64,000 nucleotides of DNA from Lycium barbarum (taxonomy: Eukaryota; Streptophyta; Magnoliopsida; Solanales; Solanaceae): contig NC_083337.1 of assembly GCF_019175385.1 (NCBI RefSeq), positions 166,359,713 to 166,423,712 of the forward strand. Direction: 5' to 3'. Within the stretch, counting starts at the first letter, position 1; the number at the start of each line of letters is the position of its first letter. Positions 45,953 through 57,680 of this stretch are shown one piece after another. The notes under the pieces were generated by a model. That model saw only the letters and a list, made by a program, of their open reading frames with translations. It made no database searches and had not been told where the DNA came from. The translations under genes were made by a program, and so were the position numbers.

Positions 45953-48900
45953 TATAATGCAGGGTGCTAGTGATTCAGAATTAAACTTAACAAAGTCAAT
46001 CTTTATGTTTTTTTTTAAAATTATTGAATTTAGTACATATTTTATAAAATTACTGAGTTTTAAATATAATATTTGTTGAAAATTTTGTATTTTCTTACAC
46101 ATGTATTTAATTTTATATAAAAATATTGAATTCAGTTGAATTTATATACGGAAAACGGTCGAAAATGTCCTTAAACTACGTGAAATTGAACAAAAATGCC
46201 CTCCATTCATAGCTTGGTCCAAAAAGGCTCTTAAACTATGTGAAATTGAATAAAAATGCCCCTATTGTTACTTGATTGAGTCAAAAATGCCCTTTTCCTA
46301 ATAAAAATATTATTTCTTTTCTTTTAAAACATATTCTTAATAAAAATGTTATTCTTAAAGAAACCTTTTCTTGTTTTATTTATTTTAAAATCCCTTTAAG
46401 TAATAAAAAAGTGGGAAGTAATTTTGTTTTTCCTTAATCTCGTTTTTTCAATTAAAACGAAATTACCCCATGTACTTTTTAACTGATAATATAGGTCATA
46501 TGTATGAGTCATAGTAACCCCCATCATTAATTTTCATTTAGACAACGATAAAATTCTTTTTCCCAATAAAATAGGAAATATTTTATTTCTTAATCTTTTC
46601 CAAATTGAAGTAAGATAAGCATTTGTTGATATAGTACTTGGTTTTAAAGCATTTATCTGCCTCTTTTTTTCTATTTGTCTTTTTTTGATCTCGTTTTCCC
46701 TTTTTGAAGTATTTTGCGATTTTATGCTATGTTCTATTCTAAATTAGTTTTTATAGTAGAATTGGCCACGGAATTCGTGTGGATTATCTTGGCGGTGGTT
46801 GGGGAGGAAAGAATTACTCTGTATTTGGTCTATGATTTGTTTTTTTTAAAGGAAGACGGGCGGCTACCTTAATTTTTTGCGAGATATTACAGAAATTAGA
46901 ATTTACTTGACATAACTTACATTATTACCTATTTATGTAACATAACTAAACTTTACAATAATTATATTTAGTAATTAAAATATAACATATTTACTTCCTA
47001 TAGCTACCATTTTTTTACCACTCATCTGATAACTTCCCACACTCCTAAATTTCAGCCAAAAAAAAGGTCCCTCTCTCCTATCCTCCTAAATACACGCCAT
47101 TATGCCCAATATTCCTTAATTTCCTCCAATTTCAAATCAGTTTTACAATAGTTCATCTTCCTTGTTTATCTCTAATTAACTATTCATTAATTTCACTCAT
47201 AATTCAAATCTAATTCCCAAAAAAGGTAAGATTCTATACTGATTTTTACGTTTCACCGTGTATTTAACCTATATATTTATGTGGTATTTTCAGTATATTT
47301 AGTTCGTTTGTATTTTTTAGTTCAGTTATTACAGATCTGTGACTTAATCAGATCTATATTTTATGTGCATTTTAAGTATATTTTTATTGTTATTTTTTTC
47401 ACGTGTTTCTTTAGTTAATTCGTGTTTATTGTTCTTCACCATAACTGTAATTTTTTGTAGTATATTTAACCATTTAAATACAGTCAAAATATACAACAAA
47501 TATAACTTAGATATATTCCATAAGTCCACTTTTAATGTACAGTGTGTTACAGAATTTAAAATTTCATCTAAATACACTCCCAATATATGTAAAATATATA
47601 TATGAAATAAAGTTAACAGTAAACCAAAATAAGTAGTATCTAACAGATCAGTCAAAATGCAACTAAAATATAGCCAAAATATATACGAAATACAACTATT
47701 AAAACATAAATCCAAAACAAAAGGTCAAATCAGTTTATATAGAGTAGACTTGTCAAATCTTATTAAACCACCAATATAACATAACATCTTGTTAGTTGTT
47801 TGAATGAGATATGAGATCAGATATGGAATGGGAGGATATTTGCGTGAATCAGGGAACATTAAAAACTGATTTAAATTTAAATTGGAATAGATTTGTTTCC
47901 ATAAATATAGCACTTTCAGTTTTCTCAGTGTGTGTATTTCCGTTATATTTATCCTATATTTAAGTCGACGCGTCTACTAGCTAAATATAGGGTCCTCCAG
48001 CTATGAATTGTAAATGTAGAACATGTAGTTATAGGTTGTTAGAAGGAGCTAAAAGGTAGCTGTTTGTGAAAATTTTACTTACAGAAAATCAATTTTGATT
48101 TGGGCCTAGGTCTTCAATATAGTGCTTTTTAGAAAGGGAAAGTTATGCATTTGGCCGATCAGCCAAAAATAATTACATTCACTAGCTAAATATATAAAAA
48201 TTATATATTATTATTTACTAAAAGTGTATATTTTATGTATATTATATATTAATATATAAAAGTTATACATTTACTGGATATTATTTATATGAGCGACTAT
48301 TTATGTCAATTTCACTTTAAAAAATGAGCGCCAACCGATGAATTTTGGCTTGGATTGTGTTATGTGTATAGGACATATGGTATATATTTGGATAACTTTG
48401 TTGTTAGAAAAGATTGATATGCAATTGACAAGACGTCTTCTTATGTTAACATCTTCATACTAAATAGATTTAGAAATTTTACTTTGCAAGTGGTTGAAGA
48501 GTAGTTTGGGTGCAACCAAACATCTCCTCCAAGATTTTTATCTCCTTATTTTTACTGTTCTTTTCTTTAAATAAAAAGGGGTGGACTTAGGCTCCTTCCC
48601 TTCCACTGCATAGCTGCGCTAGTAGGTACTACATGCCCGGCCCTTTGTCCCACGCATCTAAGCTGTTATAAATCCAACAACTTACTTTAACGGCAAGCTC
48701 AACGACAAGAATTTTTCCTCTCCCGAGAAGCAGCCCTTCACAGATATAGGAGCTTACTTCGTTGTTGCGAGCCCGATCCAGAGTGAGCTTCCCAATAGTT
48801 TTTTCTTTCCTAGAAATAGAATTTTACCTATCAAACTCGTCCTATCTCCTTACTCGAGATATTTGTCAAAGTACAAAAGACTTTACTGAAGAATTTTCAT

Positions 48901-50761
48901 AACTTATATGATCATCCAAGGAATTAACTCTATCTTAACATGTTGTATAAGGTAACATATCTTATATTTCATATTACTAATCCAATTTTATTTGGACAAT
49001 TACCTATACTTATTTTTTAAAATAAAGCAGGTATGAAATGAAGGCCATGCAATTGACGTTCGACACTTTAAAAGATTGCGTATATACCAAATAAGATCAC
49101 GCACGTGCATGTATATCACAGTTCTACTTATTCCAGTAATTTATTGTATTTAAAAAAAAAAAAAATCTCGTTGGAATTCAAGGGAATCATATAACTAGAC
49201 GCGTAATTACACTTTGCGGAAAAAAAACATTATATTAATGCATGATTATGAGGATGGGATCTGCTAAATTAATAAAGAAACGTTGGTGGTGTTAGAATCT
49301 AATTCCCTTCACAGACATATGGGCTTTTGCGCAATTCCACGCGAAAAGCTTACCCTTTCATGAATTATATTGCAGGCATATGTAGTTGGAAAGCTAGCCC
49401 CTTTGCAGCTTTACTATATAATTAAAAAACATATGATAATAAATACTATACAAACATCATTTACCTTGTTGCAAATAATTAGAAATGTATGTATGTATGT
49501 ATGTACGTATTTCTTTTAATTTAAATGATTAATAAATTACTGTAGTTTCCACAAGCTGCAACTTTTAACATCACAAAATGCTTGTCAAAAAGAAATTAAA
49601 TCTATGATTTCTTTTTCTTTTCCAAATTATTTTTTCGGTTGTTATTTTATTCAGATAGTACAATTTCATGTTAGAAGTTCACATCAGAATACTGGAGTAG
49701 GTTGACAAAAGGGGACTAAAAGAGAAAGTAAAATCCTAGCTCCTTTCTTAAAAGAAATATCCCTTTTATTCTGCCCTATTTCCTTGGACTAGACAATTAC
49801 CTGTAAATAAGGTGGGGATTTGATGAAAATGTCTAAATAGCAAGAGAAAGTTGCTAGTATATTTTTTGTCTTAATGGAATTGATTCTGTCAACGTATATA
49901 TACGTATCCTTATTTCTCCTTCTCCTGAATTATTTTGTTCATATGATCTTTCTCACAGCTGCAAAAGTCAAAACTAGAGCGTGATGCCACGATTGATATG
50001 GTGATTAATTAATTTGCTCGTAGAGAATATTCAAGAATTTCAAGAGTTACACTTTAGGTCATATTACTCAAAACTGCAGCGTAATGTTTGTAAACTTTAC
50101 CCTACATTCATCCAGTGTACCATCTTGCATGCTGTGGTTGAAATTATTTTTGACAAAGCCTGACTTTAGACATTCATGTGATTGAAGTTTAAGCATTTCG
50201 GTCTGAAGTTCTGTCATGTTTGGCTCACTTTAGCCATTTTTGCTTGAAGTGCAGACATTTTTGTCTGAAATTCTTGCACATATGACTGAAGTTCAACAAT
50301 TTTTGTCTAAATTTCAGGCAGAAAAGCATAAACTTCAATCATATAAAACTTTAGACACCGCATATCTGAAATTATTCTAATATTAATAAACATGCAGAAA
50401 TTTTAAAATATTAAATACAGGTTAAATGCTATTTAACCCAAATAGGATATATGTGAAATTTGTACCTCAGGTATTATACCACCCGAGCAACCTTCTCCGT
50501 CCATAGATACTATATTGACATTGCTAATGAACATTAAAATTTAAATAAAAAGCTTTTAATTATTTTTTTTTCCAAAACCAAAACCTGATATTTTGGTTTT
50601 GTTTTTTCCTCACTCTTAAAAGATGGTACTCAAACTGATAGAGGTACTGATTGAAAGTGGTCTGAATGATAGAAACATGAATAAGAAGTATGAAAAACAT
50701 AAAAGCAAACTATAATAATTGCAGATGCAATGGCATTTACGATAGACACAACCCATGCAAG
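45953..50761. other. Gene-poor spacer
   Basis: A repetitive fragment at 46150-46300 repeats GTGAAATTGAA-AAAAATGCCC twice and is probably part of a mobile element. Positions 48600-48800 are distinctly less AT-rich than the surroundings and of unknown origin. Positions 50140-50350 hold loose repeats of ATTTTTGTCTGAA-like text. Open frames such as 47344-47715 are AT-driven low-complexity runs. I recognise no gene. Confidence 0.4.
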
Positions 50762-50987
50762 CAGGGGCAGAGCCACCTTGGCTTGAGGGTGTCAAGCGAC
50801 ACCCCTTCGTCGGAAAATTACATTATATATATAGGTGAAATTTTAGTTTTATAGGTATGTATGCTAGTATTGACACCCCTTAACATAAGTTGAAGGCTTA
50901 ACATAGCGGTTAAGGGATTGCAAACCTAGGTCACGACATTTTTATATTTTTTGACATCTCTTAATATGAATCCTGGCTCCGCCACTG
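50762..50987. mobile_element. hAT-type MITE, 226 bp
   Basis: The ends CAGGGGCAGAGCC and GGCTCCGCCACTG are inverted. The flanks CATGCAAG (50754-50761) and CATGCAAT (50988-50995) match at seven of eight positions, an 8-bp hAT-type duplication. Confidence 0.78.
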
Positions 50988-51568
50988 CATGCAATTACTA
51001 CTGGTCACTTTAATAGGTCATATAGTGCAATATCACATTTGATATAAGAAGGAATAGGCAAAAGTGATTTTCAAGCATTTTCTGATTGGTCGTATGCATT
51101 TGATACTATATACTTTGTGTTCTTTCACTGCACGTGACCAACCCACCCTATATAGTGTACGTTGCATTGAACTGTGTGTCTTCTATGCATTAATAATATC
51201 TGAATTTTTGACCGAAATAATTCATTATATAAATTAATTAACAAAAATAATACATTTTTTTTAAACTTTATAAAATTAGTATAAACATATTTCCCAGTAA
51301 CATATTATACATTATTTTATTTTAAAAATTCTATGGACAAAAACTAGAGTTACGTATTGCGACTCATACGTTACTAACAGTAACGACTTATACTTGACTT
51401 TATTATGTCCGTTTCCTGAGTACATCTACGTACCTTTTAATATTTCTTTACCTGTGAGGTTGTGACTTTATTATGTCTCTCAGCCTTTTCTCTCTACTAT
51501 AACACTTCATTCATATTGAAAGGCTACTAGAAATTCTATTATTCAGGTATAAATTGGCAGTGAGCCAG

Positions 51569-51705
51569 TGGCGGATGCAACATGTAAGCATCGGGTTTAT
51601 CTAAATCCAATATTTTTAACGTGGGTATAAATTTATGTGTAAAATTTTATTTAAGTTGCATTAAATAAGTATGAACCAATGTTTTAAAATTACAAGGGAA
51701 AAGGA
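51569..51705. mobile_element. Truncated hAT-type MITE
   Basis: It starts CAGTGGCGGATGCAACATG, an end shared with the element inside the U-box gene, and continues with GGGTATAAATTTATGTGTAA. No partner end is found, so it is a fragment. Confidence 0.45.
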
Positions 51706-51859
51706 CATATATGGCCCCTCAGCCATAAATAATCCCATCCTCTAGCCCAATTTTTCCCAAACTCAAAATGTAGCAATTAAACAAATCCCATCCATTAGCC
51801 AAAATTTAAATAAGACAATTTTCAAATAAAAATCCAAACACAAAAAGGTTTGAGGGGAT

Positions 51860-52370
51860 TTTTATATATAATATATGTCATTTGTGTATAAAACAGTACC
51901 TATCTGTAATGTATAGAAACTGTATAAAATATGAACCACTAAGATATATATCATTTTTGTATATAATATGTATCATTTGTGTATATAACGTATATCAGCA
52001 CAGTGCAACTGCCCTGTATAGAATAGAAAATTGTATCATTTTTATATATAATATGTATCATTTTTGTATAGAAAGTGTATATATAATTCCATTATGTGTA
52101 TACAAACTGTATCAGTCTTGTATAGAAAGTGTATCATACATATAAAAAATGTATTATAGAAACTGTATCATTGTGGTATATAATATGTATCACTATTGTA
52201 TATGAAAAAAAAAGTATCATATCATTATTGTATAATATGTGTATAATAAATGTATAATTAACGTATAATTTATGTATAATAAATGTATGATTAATTCCAG
52301 CATATGTATATAAACTGTATCATTCTTGTATATAAAGTGTATATGTAATTTCAACATATGTATATATGCT
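51860..52370. repeat. Degenerate minisatellite of GTATCATT-TTGTATATAATAT units
   Basis: More than fifteen imperfect repeats of TGTATCATTNTTGTATATAA-like units, with variants GTATAGAAA(C/G)TGTATC, run through the segment. The unit length varies between about 20 and 35 bp. The 87-residue open frame here (51882-52145) is a by-product. Confidence 0.65.
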
Positions 52371-52726
52371 GTAGCAGCCCTCTAGTGGCGACGTTTTTGT
52401 GGCGACTTTTAGTCACTACAAAAAGCTTCTTTTTTTTTTTAAGCGTCTGGGCTATTGGGCCGGCCAGCCTTGGCATTATTTTGGGCTAGCCGGCCATTTT
52501 TTGGCATTTATTTGGGCCGACGGATTAAGCTCAAACAGTGGTTAAATGTGGGATTAGTTTGGCTGAGTGGACACACAGTGTCCTTTTCGCAAATTACAAT
52601 GGGTTTAATATATTAAGAACTTTAAATATTGAACCAATAAAATTTATATCCTTAATCCAGCGGACCTTATGGCTTACTATATGATCTTTTGCTCTTATTC
52701 CTAGCTCTATCAAATGATCAGGCGAC

Positions 52727-52870
52727 ACTACTAGAAAGTAGAATTTTGAGGGACTTTTCGTAAAAAAAATTATCAGAATCGTACTCATGGTAATTGTTTC
52801 CGATGAACTTTCAACGGAAACGTCGTCTGATATTCTGATAATTTTAGTCATATGAAGCATCTACATATCT
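52727..52870 (+). mobile_element. CACTA-like terminus fragment
   Basis: It begins CACTACTAGAAAGTAGAA. Inner inverted text follows: TTATCAGAATCGTACTC, then GTCTGATATTCTGATAA. No second end is identified. The flanking spacer 52371-53060 has no gene. Confidence 0.4.
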
Positions 52871-53065
52871 AAAAAATCAAACTAATCGTCGTTATCATAC
52901 AAAGAACATAATTGGTAAGACTGAATCACTCAAATGAGTCAAATCTTGACTTTGATGTTTTATTTTTCTTTGATCATTCTCGACTTTGCATGTTTAACAC
53001 AAGGAGTGCGAAATAGTGCAATCATCTCATCTATTGACATAATTAGTAGAGATTAGAGAAAAGAT

Positions 53066-53818
53066 TGTATACGGTAAAAACCGGATGCGCGGCAAACCGG
53101 TGGAGCGAGGGGGCCGACTGATCTGCCTTCTTCGTCATTCGAACGACCAAGCCCGGTGACCCGAGCATTCGCGGCTGTTGGTCCGAGTAGCCGTTGGTCC
53201 GTGTGGCCGTTGGTCCGAGTAGTCGTTGGTCCATGTGCCGTTGGTCCGAGTAGCCGTTGGTCCGTGTGGCCGTTGGTCCGAGTAGCCGTTGGTCCGTGTG
53301 GCCGTTGGTCCGAGTAGCCGTTGGTCCGGGTGGCCGTTGCACGCGGGTCAAGCGCCAGTAACGTCCTGTCCTGGTCAACTACCCACCATGCGTGTGTCAG
53401 ACGGCGCCGTCAGTCTAATCCCACCAAATCCGTGCAGAGTTGTCCTTATTGCTATTATTTTATTAGCTCACATCATATGAGACCCATGGAGGTCACACTA
53501 TAAATAGAGCACATCCCCCTCCTTTGTAAGGGCTGGCTCCCTGGGATCAACAACATTTTTGTACTAGAAGATATATACAAATCTCTCTCTCAATATTAGA
53601 TTTTGGTCCGGAATCATTGTGTTCATCTCTATTACTTGTTCAAACAAATAATACTTATATGTTAGTAGATGTATAAATCCACAGTGGTCCTCTAAGCATC
53701 ATCGTTTTCTTCACATCTTAACCATACGAATCTTGTATCCATCAAATATATCGAGATTCAAACACATATCCTATACCCGCGTACAAATTCAATTGATTTA
53801 CCAAATTCGGGGTAAACA
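53066..53818 (+). mobile_element. 753-bp solo LTR
   Basis: The element begins TGTATACGGTAAAAACCGG and ends GGGGTAAACA, giving TG...CA termini. It is flanked by identical 5-bp duplications AAGAT (53061-53065 and 53819-53823). A promoter TATA box (CTATAAATAGAGC, about 53500) sets the + orientation, with leader-like text after it. There are no internal genes and no second LTR, so it is solo. The 5' third (U3) holds the 16-bp tandem array listed separately. The superfamily is not determined. Confidence 0.85.
53177..53336. repeat. 16-bp alternating tandem array
   Basis: Ten units alternate between GTTGGTCCGAGTAGCC and GTTGGTCCGTGTGGCC, giving a 32-bp higher-order period repeated five times; one unit is 15 bp. 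It is a GC-rich island in AT-rich DNA, inside the U3 of the solo LTR, upstream of its TATA box. The minus-strand reading frame through it (53043-53378) is repeat-derived. Confidence 0.92.
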
Positions 53819-53823
53819 AAGAT

Positions 53824-54676
53824 GTTATTTTACAAATACAATTATGTCTTGAGTACATTGTTCGGAGTAGAAATGCATTATCTACAAGTGGAGATGCAAA
53901 AGAAAGAAAGATTAATAATCATGAAGTTACGAAAGATTAATAATCATGAAGTTACGTAACAAATTTCAAATATTATACTACGACTTGTGTGATCTTTTTA
54001 GAGGATAACACAGGAGTATCTGGATAGAGCTTGGGCCTTCAAACTCCAAAGCATCCTTCACTCAAAACTGATTACGGGAATCGTGAATTTTAACTGTTTC
54101 CAGTTGATTGTGGAACCGTAATTAATAAAGCAAGTAACAACATGCTAAATGGATTTTCAATTATTGTGAACTGATTCCGCTTCCAAGATATCCAGTTGAG
54201 CAACAAAATGTATTTGCTGTATTGTTTCAGGTTTGGACAATAGAAGAAAAAGATACTGATCAATGATCTTGTTCTATCAAGAATTTGACTAATCAAAGGG
54301 AAATAATGGGACAAATTTTCGTTTTATTCTAATAGAAAGCATCTCCTTCTATAAAAACTGAGGAACATATCACTTGTACTGTTGTATAAGTGATGTGACG
54401 GTACACTTGACATTCAAAATTGTCAAAGGAGATTGTGTTTTCTCAGTTTTTCCCTCAATCCTTGGCCCTTTTTACATTGGAGTATACACCTCAACCCCAG
54501 AAAACAATGAATGATGGAGGAGCAGCTTAACTGGAGTGACTTGGATCAGTGAAGATATAAATGATCCAGTGTTGCTTAGGATTGAGGAGGCGTAATAGTT
54601 ATTGTCATTTATTCAGTTGTCCAGGGCATTTGTCGATGAGGTTGGTAACCGTGAAAGCTGGTTATGAATTTAAGCA
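53824..54676. other. U-box pseudogene downstream region
   Basis: No separate gene. The original 3' UTR of the U-box gene would begin at 54676 on the minus strand. AAAGATTAATAATCATGAAG is tandemly repeated at 53908 and 53934. Confidence 0.4.
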
Positions 54677-55665
54677 TTAATCGGCTTCGGCTTTTGCCTG
54701 GGCCTGTTTTTGCTGCTCAGAGTATCTGTTTATAAGTTCAAGAAACTTGGTTGCTCTTTGTCTGCCTCTTTCGGTGCCATTTTGTACTAAATTTAGCAGT
54801 TGTCCCATTACTCCTAAGCTCCTGAACCTCCACTAGATGATGCTTGTACCCAGAGCAGAGGTGTACCAAAACTGCAGTTGCATCTTCTTTGTTCCTGGCA
54901 GACCCATTTGTGATCACATTTACCAAAACAGGAACTGCCCCTGCAGCTCCAATGGCTGTCTTCCTTTCTGGATGACTAGACAATATCGCTAAAATGGCAA
55001 CGCTCCATCGATCATACCACCTTGAGGTTCCGTAAGCAGCTCCATTAGAGTAAACACAACTCCATCCCTGAATGCCTTGCCCTTGTTCCCTTTATATATG
55101 CACAGATGGAAAAGTGAGGTAGCTGCGCCTTTCTTCCCTCTCTGGGTGCCATCACTTAATAATGTCACAAGTGGAGGAATTGCTCCATAAGTACCAAGTA
55201 TAACCTTATTTTCATCTATAATTGAAAGGCTAAATAGCACAGCCGCTGCATTTTCACGTGCTTCCGGGCTCGTAAGCACATGGACAATACCGGCACTGCC
55301 CCTGATGTTACAATGCTCTGTTTGTTATCCTCACAAGTAGACAGGTTAAGTAGTGCTGTAACAGCATGCTCTTGGATCCTAGAATCGGATGAGGAAAGAA
55401 GGTCGACGAGAAGAGAAATAGCACCTGCTTCAGCTATTGCAACACGATAACCAGCATTGCGCTTAGCAAGTAAGCGGATTTCACCTGTGGCAGAGAGAAG
55501 ATCTTCAGGGCTGCCAGGTGTGAGATTTCTCACGAGTTTTTGTGTCTCCAATCCCTCAGCAGGCGTGCACACGGATGTTGACTTATTGGGTAAACTACCT
55601 GGTCGTTTGGGTGGTTCAACCCCATTCACTTCACACCACTGTGCTATGAGGCTTCGCAACACATA

Positions 55666-55862
55666 CAGTGGCGTATGTAGCATAGCAAGTGGCGGTTCAA
55701 TTGAACCCCTAACTTTCGTTGTGGAGCATAAGGTTATGTGTAAAAAATTATTTAAATTGTAATAAATAGTAGATATGAAGTCATAACTTTAAGAATATAA
55801 TGGGTTCAATACTAAAATCTTAAGATTGAACCCCTAGCATTTAAAGTCTGAATCCGTCTCTG
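55666..55862. mobile_element. 197-bp hAT-type MITE inside a coding exon
   Basis: The ends CAGTGGCGTATGTAGC and GAATCCGTCTCTG are partly inverted (CAGTGGCG against CAGAGACG). The element is flanked by perfect 8-bp duplications AACACATA (55658-55665 and 55863-55870). Removing one duplication and the element restores the reading NYVLRSLIAQW of the U-box protein, so the excision product is unambiguous. Confidence 0.92.
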
Positions 55863-56490
55863 AACACATAGTTTGGTGTGACTGCATTGCTTGTGAGGAC
55901 TTCTTGTGTCTTGGGACAAGTGCTATGCCCTGCTTCCAGCCATTTCTCAATATAAGAACGCTCATAAGTCTGCAGTGGAGCAAACCATCTATATTGTTAG
56001 CAAACTACGAGATGGAAATGATAACTAATGTTCAAATTTAACCTGCCAACACGAAACTACATCTTGCATGAACATGAGACCTATAAGGCATGTGCATCCT
56101 CAATAATTCAGTGGATATATAAAGAATTAGCATAGATGCGACATAAATCATGTATCAATATTTTGGCAGAATTGCTAAACAATAATCTCATAAATCAGCA
56201 GGGACCATAGCAATAAAATGAATACGAATCGCCTGTCTGTCTATAATTTTTCTGCTTATGAATCAGTCTACTTTAAAAATAAAAACAATGAAATCCTTTC
56301 TACCTTTTTCCTCCTTCCTCTATTTGAAAGAGATATGAAAGATTTCAAAGCACTTCATGGAAAAAGAGTAAAAATGTGCTTGGATCTAAAAGCTGGTAAA
56401 AAATTTTATAAAAGGGAAAAATGTTCAATCTGCCTCCACGTAATATTGGGTGTAGGAACCACTAGTGTTGGAGTTATTACTTAATATACA

Positions 56491-56690
56491 TAGAGACGGA
56501 TCCAAGATTTAAGCTTTATGTGTTCAGCTTTATGATTCTTAGATTTGAATCCCTTCTATGTTTGAACTTAAGGAAGCTTCAGACTTTATTTGTTGTAATT
56601 ATAATGAATTCGTATACATCAAGTTATGTTCAGCGCCGAAAGTACTAGGTTCAGATGAACCCATAGCTAAATAGCTGCATCTGCCGCTGA
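56491..56690. mobile_element. hAT-type MITE in a U-box gene intron
   Basis: The ends TAGAGACGGATCCAAG and CATCTGCCGCTG resemble the element at 55666. The flanks AATATACA and AATACACG match at six of eight positions. It is older than the exonic copy. Confidence 0.6.
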
Positions 56691-57680
56691 ATACACGTTC
56701 TAGTCTCGCTAGTAGACAGGTTGTTTATTCCGTGATCATTTAGGCTATATTTACTCCATTTACTGAAGGAAGAAAAGAGAGGGAAACTAGACAATAGGGG
56801 ATTTGCAGCACCTGAATGAAATGATTTAAGGCCTAGTTTTGACAGTCTAACTCATATCCATGCATGCACAAGGCAAGATAATAATGCAAGATAGGAGGAA
56901 AGGAGGGACTCTGTTAAAAACATCTTTACTGTCATGAGGGAGCAAGAGAAATGGATAATGAGGCGACCAATTTTTAACCAAAAAGCAAGATGAAGATCCA
57001 ATAATGGTACCTGGCGGGATGAAACAATGGCAGGATCAATCATTAAATCCGATGATATTGGGCATCGAAAATCATCTGGTGTTACTGGGGCCTTATGAGT
57101 TGCCTCGATAGATGCTTGTTCACTACTAGTTGAGGACTGCTCCCTTGAAGAAGAATCAATTTCCGGAGTCTCAGTCAGCACAAAGTCCTTAATTTTCCTC
57201 AGTATCACTGACATCCCCTTTATCCTCTCGTCTGGATCTTCACCAGTAGCAGTGACCATTTCATGCAAAGCACGTGATTCTTGTGTGAGATCATATATAC
57301 CAGTCAGTTGTAATTTCTCAACCAATTGCCTTAGGATAGCTGGATCTATAGCAGCATCATTACTGTTGCTGTAAAGGGACAATAGATCCTTATGGAGTTC
57401 AGGATCAGGTGTATCTACCCTTCCTTTGGCTCTTTGGAACTGAGAAAGAACAAGCTCTACCTGGAAGTTGAAGCCACGGATGGAAAAGAAGAATTTCACA
57501 TCAAGAGATGTATCCATCCACAACAAATGAAGACTTAATAATTTGATGTCTTTTACCTGCTCTTTAACTTGATCAGATATGTCAAGCTCTTCATAATGAA
57601 CTCCACCCAAAGCTTGTTCTATCTGGGATGTCACTTTGTGAAATTTATTCATTATCTGCTCCCTTTCTAACACCTGCAAA

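Noticed and set aside
47344..47715. 123-residue minus-strand frame
   Set aside because: AT-driven hydrophobic low-complexity sequence, with an equally long frame on the opposite strand and no recognised domain.
53043..53378. 111-residue minus-strand frame with GPTATRTNG repeats
   Set aside because: It is the translation of the 16-bp tandem array inside a solo LTR; repeat units not divisible by three give mixed phrases and there is no conserved domain.
56218..56484. 88-residue plus-strand frame
   Set aside because: It lies in a U-box gene intron on the opposite strand, with no domain and next to a MITE.
57460..57556. Extra 32 residues between DISDQVKEQ and VELVLSQF in the U-box protein
   Set aside because: Read-through of a short GT-AG intron (57556-57461); homologues join KEQ directly to VELVLSQF.
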